Positions 34,244 to 42,711 of a stretch of DNA of 64,000 bases are shown piece by piece; the stretch's first letter is position 1, and each line of letters starts with the position of its first letter. The translations under genes and the position numbers were made by a program. Under the pieces are notes generated by a model that worked only from the letters and a program-made list of their open reading frames with translations, searched no databases and was not told the origin of the DNA. The DNA comes from Algoriphagus machipongonensis (GTDB taxonomy: Bacteria; Bacteroidota; Bacteroidia; Cytophagales; Cyclobacteriaceae). The stretch covers positions 1-64,000 of the forward strand of contig NZ_CM001023.1 in assembly GCF_000166275.1 (NCBI RefSeq), given 5' to 3'.

Positions 34244-34719
34244 TAGATCGCGTTAAAGAACTGGTAAATCAACTTCAACTCCTACCCCATCCTGAGGGAG
34301 GGTATTATAAGGAGACTTACCGTTCTTCACAAAGCGTTAATACAGAGCCAGGTCCAAGAAACCTATGCACAGTTATCTACTTCTTATTGACTTCGGAAAA
34401 CATCTCAAAGTTTCATCGCATCAAAAGTGATGAGCACTGGTTTTGGCATGAAGGAGATTCTTTAACTATTCACTTACTGAGTGAAAAAGGGCATGAAAAA
34501 ATTTGTTTGGGACCCGTGGACTCCCTTGGGAACTTCCCTCAGCAAGTTGTCAAAGCGAATACAATATTCGGAAGCACGGTTGATACCAAAGACAGCTATG
34601 CCTTAGTTTCCTGTGTAGTAGCCCCCGGGTTTGATTTTGAGGATTTTGAATTATTTGATGCTGACACTCTTTTGAAAAGTTTTCCTGAAAATGAGCCTAT
34701 CATCAAGCGATTGACTTGA
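34240..34719 (+). CDS. DUF985 cupin-like protein
   Basis: A 159-residue single-domain cupin. Family marks: LLPHPEGGYYKETYRS at 14-29, TVIYFLLTSENISKFHRI and DEHWFWHEGDSL with His ligands, and VAPGFDFEDFEL near the end. It could bind a metal or a sugar; no reaction is established for DUF985. It is coupled to wecB by an ATGA overlap, so a role near nucleotide-sugar metabolism is possible. Confidence 0.9.
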   Translation: MIDRVKELVNQLQLLPHPEGGYYKETYRSSQSVNTEPGPRNLCTVIYFLLTSENISKFHRIKSDEHWFWHEGDSLTIHLLSEKGHEKICLGPVDSLGNFPQQVVKANTIFGSTVDTKDSYALVSCVVAPGFDFEDFELFDADTLLKSFPENEPIIKRLT

Positions 34720-34760
34720 TTATTAATCCATTATTAGAAATTTGATTACAGCTTAAAAAC

Positions 34761-34788
34761 AAGAAAAGGGCTCCAATTGGAGCCCTCA
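34761..34788 (-). terminator. terminator of the TonB receptor operon
   Basis: Stem gggctcc / ggagccc with an aatt loop at 34768-34785, followed by TTTTCTT on the minus strand. Confidence 0.8.
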
Positions 34789-34811
34789 TCATTTCATTGT
34801 GGTGATGTTTC

Positions 34812-37718
34812 TTAGAATGAGAAACCTACTCTCATTGTAATTTTTGTTCCAGGAGACAATCTTGTGAAGATTTGATCCTGCGCCTCGTAAGACTTAAATA
34901 CCATTTCTTTTTTGTCATTCAATAGGTTCTGAACACCGATTCCTGCTTGAATACGCTCATCAGCTCCAAAAGTCTTATTTAAGTTCAAATTTAAGCTATG
35001 GAATGGTACAGTATAAGTATCTGTTCTGTTACCAAATCCTACATAATTCAAGGTTGAACCTTGTACGTTATAAAATAGTCCCGCTTCTAAACCATTCACG
35101 AAAGACTGGTAGCTCAAACCTGTATTGATAATATAAGGAGCTTGACCGGCCATATCTCTTGTGTCTTTGATTTCCTGTCCTTCTCTAGCTGTCAATACTC
35201 TAGATCTGTATTCTGACTCAGACATTTTAATCTGAGACTTAGTCACAGTCACATTCGTATTCCAGTTGAAGTTTTCAAGCTTTGGAGCAATGAATTTCAA
35301 AGACTTTCTGAATTCAAATTCCAGACCTGCTACTGAACCATTACCAACGTTTCTTGGCTGGAAAGTACCTGGATCAGAAAGGAACTGAACCATTTCGATT
35401 GGCTTATCAAATGATTTGTAGAATGCACTTACAGAGAACATTTGACCTCTGTCTTGGAAAGCTTCCCATCTTAAGTCAAAGTTGTTGATTCTTGTAGAAA
35501 CCAAGTTTCCATCCCAAAGAACTTCTGATCCACCGTTTGTAGTTTCTGGATAAAGACCACCAATAAATGTTCTACCCGTAATAGGATCCAAAATCTCCGC
35601 ATAAGACAATTCTTTGAAAGAAGGTCTAGCAATCGTTCTGGAAGCCGAGAATCTCAAGTTTTGCTTTTCAGCCAGGTTGTAGATCAAGTTTACGGTAGGG
35701 AAGAAATCTAAATCATCCAACATGGTAACCAAATCATAGTCGATTGTACCTGTCTGGTTGGTTCCAGTATAGTATTGATTGAATTTCTCCACTCTCAAAC
35801 CTACGATCGCTTTTAGATTGCTAGCTGGATTTGCTTCTAAAGAAGCGTATCCACCCATATTCGTTGCGATAGACTCGTATTTATTAGGGTTGATCGGAAT
35901 AAAATCCGCATTATATCGTACTCCATTTCTATTGTCTGCAGAGAATAAATTCTCATCCAAAAGAATCTCATTTGGGTCTCCATTTAACTCGGTATCCCCT
36001 GTGGCAAACTGGAAGCTTTGGATATCGAAATCTCTGTATTTGAATACATAGTTTCCGCCAAATTTCAACTTAGAGTCTCTTTGGAAAAGAGAAAGGTTTC
36101 TTGTCAAGTCAAGCTTACCTACCATACTATACTCTTCTAGGTTTCTCCAGATTCTTGCTGGCAATCCAACTTCAGTAGAAACTGTATTTTCAGGAACTCT
36201 GAATCTTGTAAATCTGATGTCTGGATCCTGGATTGTAGATCTTGTAGGGGCCAATTTCCAATTTACTTCCCAGTTTCTTCCATTGAAGTAATGAGTACCT
36301 CCAAGCATGATGCTACTCAAAGCTCTTTGGCTATACTCAAGGTTATACTGCTTTGCAGTAAAGTTTGCTCCCAAGTTAGTGTTGACAAAGTCAAATTCCC
36401 CTGCTTTGGACTCACCATTTTGCAAGTGCATCAAGTTTAGCTTGTACTTGGAATTGTCTGTTTTCAAAGCAATTCCAGCCAAACCACCCAGCAAGACATT
36501 GTTCACACCATAATCACCTTTTTGTCTTTCAAGTGCTTCCAACTCAGTAGCGCTAGCCTCTCTTGGCTTTGCAAAAAGGTTAAACTCAGCATCCTGGTAG
36601 AATTCGGTCTCATTTTTATAAGTAAAGGCAAAGTTGTATCCCCAAGTAGCTTTAGATCTTGCGATTTGATTTCCCAAGGAGAAACTCAAGCCCATATCCA
36701 TTAAGCTGTTGGATCTATAACCTCCAAGTGTCTTATTAAAATCACCTAAAATCTGCTGATATTCCAACCCTTTTGGTCCATTTGGATTTCCGATTGCATC
36801 TCCATATTGAGGGATATCAGTTCTACCATCTGTTGGAATTGCACGAGTTCCATCATCAAATCCCAAAAAGTCTGTAGACCCACCATCGTACTTCAAGTAA
36901 TTTGAATTAAAGTGCATAGATGGGTTAATACCTCCACTAAGGCTTAATTTCATAGATTCTTCTTCAGGGAAGTCTTTGGTTTCGATATCCACAACTCCAC
37001 CTGTGAAATCAGCCGGAAGATCAGCTGTAAATGACTTTGATACGATAATATTATCGATCACATTCGTTGGGAAAATATCCATCTGGATAGAGTTTCTATC
37101 TGGATCCAATCCAGGGATATCCACACCATTCAATACGGTTTTGGTATATCGGTCTCCCAAACCACGAACGTAGATATATTTTCCACCTTCAATAGATACA
37201 CCTGTCACTCGCTTGACAGCAGAAGCCGCATCTCCATCACCAATTTGACGGAATGCACTGGCTGAAATACCATCCATCAGGTTGGCAGCATTTCTTTTTA
37301 CAGACATCAAGGCTGACTCTGTAGTTCTGATCGCCGCTGCGGCAATAGTTACGGTCTCCAATTCTGAAGCTTCTTCAGCCATGGAGATTTCATTTAATAC
37401 ATTAACTGCTCCAGACTTCACCTCTACTCCAGTTAATTCAACTGTCGAATAAGAGATATAAGAAATGGAGATTGAATAAGTACCTGGCTCAACTTGAATT
37501 TCGAATTTTCCATCGAAATCAGTCACTGCCCCAGTTGAAGTTTCTTTAACAAGTACTGATACTCCAAAGAGTGGTTCACCAGAACCTTCTTCAAAGATTG
37601 TCCCACGAATGGTTCCTTTCTGCGCAAAAGCGAATCCTGCAAATATCTGGGCCAAAACCAGAATAACAAGAACAAGAATGGTTCGTGACATGAACGAGTT
37701 TGTAGCTTTATTTTTCAT
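34812..37718 (-). CDS. TonB-dependent outer membrane receptor
   Basis: A 968-residue receptor with a signal peptide (cleavage near residue 33, FAFAQK). A carboxypeptidase-like regulatory domain comes first (GTIRGTIFEEGSGEPLFG onward, about 34-115), then a plug with VKRVTGVSIEGGKYIYVRGL, then the 22-strand barrel ending in KITMRVGFSF with a terminal Phe. It imports a substrate too large or rare for porins. It lacks the SusC length and is not followed by a SusD gene; instead a beta-helix lipoprotein lies 89 bases upstream. The substrate is unknown. Confidence 0.93.
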   Translation of the reverse strand: MKNKATNSFMSRTILVLVILVLAQIFAGFAFAQKGTIRGTIFEEGSGEPLFGVSVLVKETSTGAVTDFDGKFEIQVEPGTYSISISYISYSTVELTGVEVKSGAVNVLNEISMAEEASELETVTIAAAAIRTTESALMSVKRNAANLMDGISASAFRQIGDGDAASAVKRVTGVSIEGGKYIYVRGLGDRYTKTVLNGVDIPGLDPDRNSIQMDIFPTNVIDNIIVSKSFTADLPADFTGGVVDIETKDFPEEESMKLSLSGGINPSMHFNSNYLKYDGGSTDFLGFDDGTRAIPTDGRTDIPQYGDAIGNPNGPKGLEYQQILGDFNKTLGGYRSNSLMDMGLSFSLGNQIARSKATWGYNFAFTYKNETEFYQDAEFNLFAKPREASATELEALERQKGDYGVNNVLLGGLAGIALKTDNSKYKLNLMHLQNGESKAGEFDFVNTNLGANFTAKQYNLEYSQRALSSIMLGGTHYFNGRNWEVNWKLAPTRSTIQDPDIRFTRFRVPENTVSTEVGLPARIWRNLEEYSMVGKLDLTRNLSLFQRDSKLKFGGNYVFKYRDFDIQSFQFATGDTELNGDPNEILLDENLFSADNRNGVRYNADFIPINPNKYESIATNMGGYASLEANPASNLKAIVGLRVEKFNQYYTGTNQTGTIDYDLVTMLDDLDFFPTVNLIYNLAEKQNLRFSASRTIARPSFKELSYAEILDPITGRTFIGGLYPETTNGGSEVLWDGNLVSTRINNFDLRWEAFQDRGQMFSVSAFYKSFDKPIEMVQFLSDPGTFQPRNVGNGSVAGLEFEFRKSLKFIAPKLENFNWNTNVTVTKSQIKMSESEYRSRVLTAREGQEIKDTRDMAGQAPYIINTGLSYQSFVNGLEAGLFYNVQGSTLNYVGFGNRTDTYTVPFHSLNLNLNKTFGADERIQAGIGVQNLLNDKKEMVFKSYEAQDQIFTRLSPGTKITMRVGFSF

Positions 37719-37807
37719 ACAGCAATTAGATATTATCTTGATTTAGAAGAGGGAAGAAAGTCACCTTGCAAGCTCTTTCTTCCCTTTTCTAAGAGTTTTG
37801 TTTGATA

Positions 37808-39040
37808 TTAGAAATCAGCTAGTTCTCCAGCTACTTCAGCCCAAGACCAAGCAGTAAATACTGATTTGTCAGCTCCAACAGTGTTAGCACCGGCAGCAAC
37901 TGCAGTAGCATAATCAACTGTTCCAGCTTTGAATACTGTTTCTAGATCTACGCCTTCAGCAAGAGTAGCTTCAAGGTTCATGAACTTTAAAGACCCATCA
38001 GCGAAAGTTGCCAAAGTCTTGTCACCGCTAAGTGAAAGATCACCTCTACCATCAGTAGTAGTAGGATCTGCAAATCCGAAGAAGTAAATGTTTTCGAAAG
38101 TACCTCTAGCTCCATCTCTGAAGTCTCCAAATTCTGAAACATCATTTCCTTTGATAGAACCATTCTTTAAAGTATGACCAGCATTATAAGATCCTTCAGG
38201 ACCGTCGATTTCAAGCGCGTGGTCAGTCTCACCTCCAGTGATCACGATGAAGTTATCTAGCGTACCAGCCCAAGCTTGGTCAGTATCCAAAGCATCATCT
38301 CCAGCATTCCAGATGAGAGCATTCTTAACGTTTACAGTTCCACCAAACCATTCGATACCATCATCTTGATTTCCAATAACTTCAACATTTTCGATTACAG
38401 TTTGAGAACCAACGCCTCCTAAAGTCAATCCGTTGATTTCGTTTCCTTCACCGATATTAGCGCCACCATGACGGATAGAGATATACTTCAATACACCGGA
38501 GTTGTCTTCATCATCAGAACCACCGTAAAGTCCATTAGTATCGGATGGTGGAATACCTTCAATTTGAATTTCTGTAACATCACCAGCAAAAGACCCTTTT
38601 GCATTACCGAGGACGATTAATCCTCCCCAAAGACCTGATAGGTTTGGTTCCAAGTTTGGAGATACAATTTGTCCTGGTTCGATTTCATCGGCTACAGTCG
38701 TAAAAATAATCGGAGAAGATGCTGTTCCCTGCGCATCAATTTTAGCTCCTCTTGCAATGATTAATGCAGTTGCATTTGATCCAGTACCAACTTCACCTTT
38801 TACAACAACTCCTGGCTGAATTGTAAGCGTGTTTCCAGAAGTAACTGAAATTCTTCCTCCTAGGATGTAAGTCTTTCCTGTCTCCCAAGTAGTATTTGAA
38901 GAGATGTTTGAAGTAACCAATACATCATCATTTTCTTCTGGCCCTGGGTTTGGGGTAGGTTTGTCATTTCCTTCTATACAGCTTGTGAATCCGATCACAA
39001 TTGCTGCAAAAGCGAAGAATAAAGAGTTTAACTTTTTCAT
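37808..39040 (-). CDS. surface lipoprotein with parallel beta-helix
   Basis: A 410-residue lipoprotein from ATG 39040 (MKKLNSLFFAF; a longer frame to 39097 adds no signal features). Lipobox Cys21 (GFTSC) is followed by a Pro/Glu-rich tether. Repeating short strands with G and N turns (SSPIIFTT, TLGGVGSQTVIENVEVIGNQDDGIEWFGG, NFIVITGGETDH) indicate a right-handed parallel beta-helix. Such proteins are often polysaccharide lyases or binding proteins, but no catalytic residues are evident. Probably co-transcribed with the downstream TonB receptor, acting as its surface partner. Confidence 0.85.
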   Translation of the reverse strand: MKKLNSLFFAFAAIVIGFTSCIEGNDKPTPNPGPEENDDVLVTSNISSNTTWETGKTYILGGRISVTSGNTLTIQPGVVVKGEVGTGSNATALIIARGAKIDAQGTASSPIIFTTVADEIEPGQIVSPNLEPNLSGLWGGLIVLGNAKGSFAGDVTEIQIEGIPPSDTNGLYGGSDDEDNSGVLKYISIRHGGANIGEGNEINGLTLGGVGSQTVIENVEVIGNQDDGIEWFGGTVNVKNALIWNAGDDALDTDQAWAGTLDNFIVITGGETDHALEIDGPEGSYNAGHTLKNGSIKGNDVSEFGDFRDGARGTFENIYFFGFADPTTTDGRGDLSLSGDKTLATFADGSLKFMNLEATLAEGVDLETVFKAGTVDYATAVAAGANTVGADKSVFTAWSWAEVAGELADF

Positions 39041-39181
39041 TGAGTTATTTAATTGAATTGTGGTTTTGTCAACTTTGATGATGCAAAACTGCTCCAATTA
39101 ATCAGCTCAAAAGAATTTTTCGAATTATGCTTTTTTTAAAAAAATGAACCCGAATTAATATTCAATTAATAATTCTAGCAT

Positions 39182-39210
39182 AAAAAAAGGCTTCCTATGC
39201 AGGAAGCCCA
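39182..39210 (-). terminator. terminator of the moxR gene
   Basis: Perfect stem ggcttcct / aggaagcc at 39189-39208 followed by seven T on the minus strand, just past the stop at 39232. Confidence 0.88.
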
Positions 39211-39231
39211 GATAAACAGGTTCTAGTATTA

Positions 39232-40200
39232 TTAAATTGTTACCGACTTATTAATCGGCACCTTTTCCATTAGTATTTTTATAAGGTCTCTTGTATTTAT
39301 CCCATCAGCTTCTGCTTCATAATTCAGGATAATTCTATGGTTTAAGACATCTTCAGCAATTTCCTTAATATCCTCTGGCAACACATAATCTCTCCCGTCC
39401 ATAAAGGCAACCGCCTTGGAAGCAAGGTTTAAATTGATACTGGCTCGAGGAGATACCCCAAACATGATATACTTGGCTTCATTATGTAACCCGTACTCTT
39501 TAGGGAATCGCGTAGCAAAAACCAGTTCAATGATATAATTTTCTAGAGGCTCAGCTATTTTCACTGCATTGATCTGACTGCGAATGTCAAAAACATCCTG
39601 TTTAGACAAGACCGCATTAACTTCATCGCTAAATGACATATTTGCCATTCTACGCATGACCTCCATCTCATCTGCTTTGCTTGGATAGTCTATATGAACC
39701 TTCATCATAAATCTATCAACCTGTGCTTCTGGTAGAGGATAAGTTCCTTCCTGATCTACTGGGTTCTGAGTAGCCAAAACCAAAAAAGGTCTGTCCAACT
39801 GGAAAGTAGTCTCACCAATAGTCACCTGCTTTTCTTGCATGGCTTCCAATAATGCGGACTGCACTTTTGCTGGAGACCGGTTGACCTCATCAGCAAGAAT
39901 CAAATTGGAAAATATAGGACCTTTCTTTACTTCAAAGTCTCCAGAATGCTGATTATAGATCATCGTACCGATCAAATCAGCCGGAAGCAAATCCGGGGTA
40001 AATTGAATTCTATTAAAATCCAGGTGTAAAACTTTGGCAAGTGTGTTTACCGTCAAGGTTTTTGCCAAACCTGGTACACCTTCTAATAATATATGTCCAT
40101 TAGTAAATAAGCCTATCAATAAGCGATTGACCATACGGTCTTGGCCTACGACTACCTTTTTTACTTCCTGTATTACTTCTTGAATTTTTTCCTGATGCAT
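39232..40200 (-). CDS. MoxR-family AAA+ ATPase
   Basis: A 322-residue AAA+ chaperone. Walker A is GVPGLAKT at 41-48, Walker B LILADEVNR near 105-113, followed by sensor 1 (LVLATQNP) and the C-terminal lid with ILNHRIILNYEAEADG. MoxR proteins assemble or activate metal- or von Willebrand-domain partners and are usually followed by DUF58 and VWA genes. None is present here: it is a solitary gene with its own terminator. Confidence 0.93.
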   Translation of the reverse strand: MHQEKIQEVIQEVKKVVVGQDRMVNRLLIGLFTNGHILLEGVPGLAKTLTVNTLAKVLHLDFNRIQFTPDLLPADLIGTMIYNQHSGDFEVKKGPIFSNLILADEVNRSPAKVQSALLEAMQEKQVTIGETTFQLDRPFLVLATQNPVDQEGTYPLPEAQVDRFMMKVHIDYPSKADEMEVMRRMANMSFSDEVNAVLSKQDVFDIRSQINAVKIAEPLENYIIELVFATRFPKEYGLHNEAKYIMFGVSPRASINLNLASKAVAFMDGRDYVLPEDIKEIAEDVLNHRIILNYEAEADGINTRDLIKILMEKVPINKSVTI

Positions 40201-40314
40201 GGATAAGGATTTTATAACTCTGCTACGGGACTAAAATAACGTAAAAAGTCCCAAAGGACAATCTTAAATCTTAGAAGCGGTAAAGCCTCGTGTGGAAAGG
40301 AAATTTAGGATTTT

Positions 40315-40944
40315 TTAAGACCTTTTGGGTCTTTTCTGAAAATTCTTTGCTGACTCTTTAAAGCCGGTCAGTCCTAGCTGATGATATACAGTCTCTCGAT
40401 CGAGCTCCTGAACCTCTCCCACTTTAAATCCTATAATATTGATTTTCTCCATGGATTTCCTTGCCAATCGAAGTGTTGGAAAGCCTACAGCAGCGGTCAT
40501 TTTTCTGACCTGCCTGTTTTTCCCTTCAATCAAGGTCAACTCAATCCAGCTGTCTGGAACATTTTTTCTATAACGGATCGGAGGATCTCTATCAGGCAAC
40601 TCTGGGGATTCAGAAAGTAACTTTGCTATAGAGGGCTTTGTCAAATACTCTTTACCATCCACTTTTATTTTAACTCCATTTCCCAAAGCTTTTAAGGATT
40701 CTGGTGTTGGAATCCCCTCCACTTGGGCCCAATAGGTGCGTTGATGCCCAAAACTTGGGTTCAGCAAATGGTGATTGAGCCATTTATCGTCTGTAATCAG
40801 TAATAGTCCTTCGGAGTCTTTATCCAATCTACCGACAGGATATACCTCTTTTGGAAAATCAAAAAGAGAGGCCAACGTCTGCCCCTCTCCTGAAAATTGA
40901 CTCAACACCCCAAAGGGCTTATAAATGATAAAGTATCGTGACAA
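40315..40944 (-). CDS. rRNA pseudouridine synthase, RluE/RsuA-type
   Basis: A 209-residue RsuA-family enzyme without an S4 domain, as in RluE (which modifies U2457 of 23S rRNA). The catalytic Asp lies in VGRLDKDSEGLLLITDD near residues 37-53, and the C-terminal LIEGKNRQVRKM motif is present. A basic tail (KNFQKRPKRS) ends the protein. It begins 12 bases after the 58-residue CxxCG gene on the same strand. Confidence 0.93.
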   Translation of the reverse strand: MSRYFIIYKPFGVLSQFSGEGQTLASLFDFPKEVYPVGRLDKDSEGLLLITDDKWLNHHLLNPSFGHQRTYWAQVEGIPTPESLKALGNGVKIKVDGKEYLTKPSIAKLLSESPELPDRDPPIRYRKNVPDSWIELTLIEGKNRQVRKMTAAVGFPTLRLARKSMEKINIIGFKVGEVQELDRETVYHQLGLTGFKESAKNFQKRPKRS

Positions 40945-40956
40945 TATTTTCGGATC

Positions 40957-41133
40957 TTAACTTCCGCAACCAATGCAATCAATGCTGGAATCCATAGGTT
41001 TCACACCATTCAATTTCATTTCTAAATTGTGAATTTGATCTCTTACTTCCATGTCTGCAAACATGTCTCCAGTAAGCTTGCTTTTCAAATCTGAAATTTG
41101 ATCTTGTAACTCTTTCTGTTGTACTTCGCTCAT
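40957..41133 (-). CDS. 58-residue protein with C-terminal CxxCG motif
   Basis: A short frame from ATG 41133 to TAA 40957. Two amphipathic helices (VQQKELQDQISDLKSKL and MEVRDQIHNLEMKLNG) suggest a coiled coil, and the tail is SIDCIGCGS. It is 12 bases upstream of the pseudouridine synthase gene and likely co-transcribed. The regular heptads and the terminal CxxC argue for a real small protein; the CxxC could bind zinc or act in redox. Function unknown. Confidence 0.7.
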   Translation of the reverse strand: MSEVQQKELQDQISDLKSKLTGDMFADMEVRDQIHNLEMKLNGVKPMDSSIDCIGCGS

Positions 41134-41358
41134 AAAAATTCTCTTTTAAGGGTTAAAGTGATGTTCTAAAATAGCGAAGAGAGAGTGAAAAGTTCCTCCC
41201 TTCTAATAGATTTTTTTGGCAAAAATGGTTCCAAAAGAAAATCAATCACTTAAGAAGTGAAAAAAATCCAAAATGATTTCAAGTGCTTCAAGACTTTTGC
41301 TAAATAAAGTATAGTTATATTAACTATTAAATTGTTTAATTTTAGAGATTTTAGGCTT

Positions 41359-41826
41359 ATGAATGACCCTGGCACATTTTCTCAGATTTATATCCAAATT
41401 ATTTTTGCCGTAAAAAACCGGAATACTCTAATATCAAAAATCTGGGAAGAAGAATTGTATAAATATATTTCCGGGATCATTACCAATAAAGATCAAAAAC
41501 TCATTGCAATAAATGGCATGGAAGATCATATTCATATATTAATTGGAATGAGGGCGTCGTGTAGGCTATCAGATTTAGTCCGAGAAATAAAAAAATCATC
41601 TACAAATTGGATTAATGAAAGAGGCTTTGCACAGAAAAGTTTTAGATGGCAAGCTGGTTTTGGAGCCTTTTCCTACACACAATCTTCTCTACCAAACATC
41701 ATCTCCTATATAGAAAACCAAAAGAAACATCATCAAAAGAAAAGTTTTAGAGAGGAATACATTTCATTTTTAAAGCATTATGAAATTAAATTCAAAGATG
41801 AATATCTTTTTGAATGGATAGAATAG
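41359..41826 (+). CDS. IS200/RAYT-type Y1 transposase
   Basis: A 155-residue single-strand DNA transposase of the HUH Y1 class, start ATG 41359 (MNDPGTFSQIYIQI; an alternative 27 bases upstream is less likely). The metal-binding HUH motif is DHIHIL with His57 and His59. Helix SYIENQKKHH carries the catalytic Tyr117. The frame is intact. It is followed closely by an array of palindromes, the arrangement known for REP-associated tyrosine transposases (RAYT). No tnpB gene is next to it. Confidence 0.88.
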   Translation: MNDPGTFSQIYIQIIFAVKNRNTLISKIWEEELYKYISGIITNKDQKLIAINGMEDHIHILIGMRASCRLSDLVREIKKSSTNWINERGFAQKSFRWQAGFGAFSYTQSSLPNIISYIENQKKHHQKKSFREEYISFLKHYEIKFKDEYLFEWIE

Positions 41827-41846
41827 AACCCAACCGATTATTATTC

Positions 41847-42596
41847 GACCCCGATGGGGTCAGATCTTTTTTATAATCAATTATTCTATAAAGATTTGAT
41901 CCCTTCAGGATTAAAATCGAATTCTTTTTTGACTTCAAATTAGATCTCAGAGAGATCAGATATTTATAGCATTTGGTTTGAAGATCAAAATTCGACCCCT
42001 AAGGGGTCGAACACCATCGTGAATATTTAATCCTATATTCATTCGATCCCTTCGGGATCAAGACCAGTTGATGATTTTGTTTAAAAACTAGATCGAAGGG
42101 AAATCAATGCATTTCGAAAATTGGCTGGTTGTAATTCTAAATTCCCGGAGAGATCAAATGTCAAAAAAAATGATCTAAACCTATCAACTGACTCGGTAAA
42201 AGTCAGGGCTCATTATTAATATCTTATCCTTTGACCATTCGATCCCTTCGGGATCAATACCAATTCATGATTTTGTTTAAAAATTTGATCAATCGGAAAT
42301 CAATGCATCTCGTGAATCGGCTGGTTGTAATTCTAAATTCCCGGAGAGATCAAATGTCATAAAACATGATCTAAACCTGTCACCTGACTCGGTAAAAGTC
42401 AGGGCTCACTATTAATATCTTAACCTTTGATCATTCGATCCCTTCGGGATCAAGACCAATTCATGATTTGTTTAAAAATTTGATCAATGGGAAATCAATG
42501 CATTTCGAAAATTGGCTGGACGTTATTATAAGATCTCGGAGAGATCAAATGTCTATAAAACAGGATCTAAACCTATCACCTGACCCCGTCGGGGTC
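41847..42596. repeat. REP-like palindrome array next to the transposase
   Basis: A 750-base non-coding stretch carries short perfect palindromes with three-base loops. gaccccgatggggtc is at 41847-41861, gatctcagagagatc at 41943-41957, cgacccctaaggggtcg at 41993-42009, and gatcccttcgggatc at 42045, 42241 and 42437. gatctcggagagatc is at 42532-42546 and gaccccgtcggggtc at 42582-42596. The array begins and ends with the same GACCCC/GGGGTC type. Between them are degenerate versions (gactcggtaaaagtc). This is the pattern of REP elements produced or moved by RAYT-type transposases. Confidence 0.88.
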
Positions 42597-42627
42597 ACAT
42601 CTTATTTTCAAAAAATTACTTTTATGT
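42040..42627. repeat. 196-bp tandem repeat, three imperfect copies
   Basis: Units begin at 42040, 42236 and 42432, each starting cattcgatcccttcgggatc. They share long blocks such as gggaaatcaatgcat and gagagatcaaatgtc. Copies 1 and 2 are nearly identical; copy 3 diverges in its second half, where its palindromes are intact (gatctcggagagatc, gaccccgtcggggtc) instead of degenerate. Confidence 0.9.
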
Positions 42628-42711
42628 GTATACCTCATTTATATTGGCGGATCCATTTTGAAAATGGATTTGTAACTTTGAATCTAATATTTAATAATTT
42701 CGATTTAATTA

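Noticed and set aside
41847..42596. Repeat array considered as CRISPR
   Set aside because: Repeats are short palindromes of several types with irregular spacing plus a 196-bp tandem unit; no cas genes and no unique spacers.
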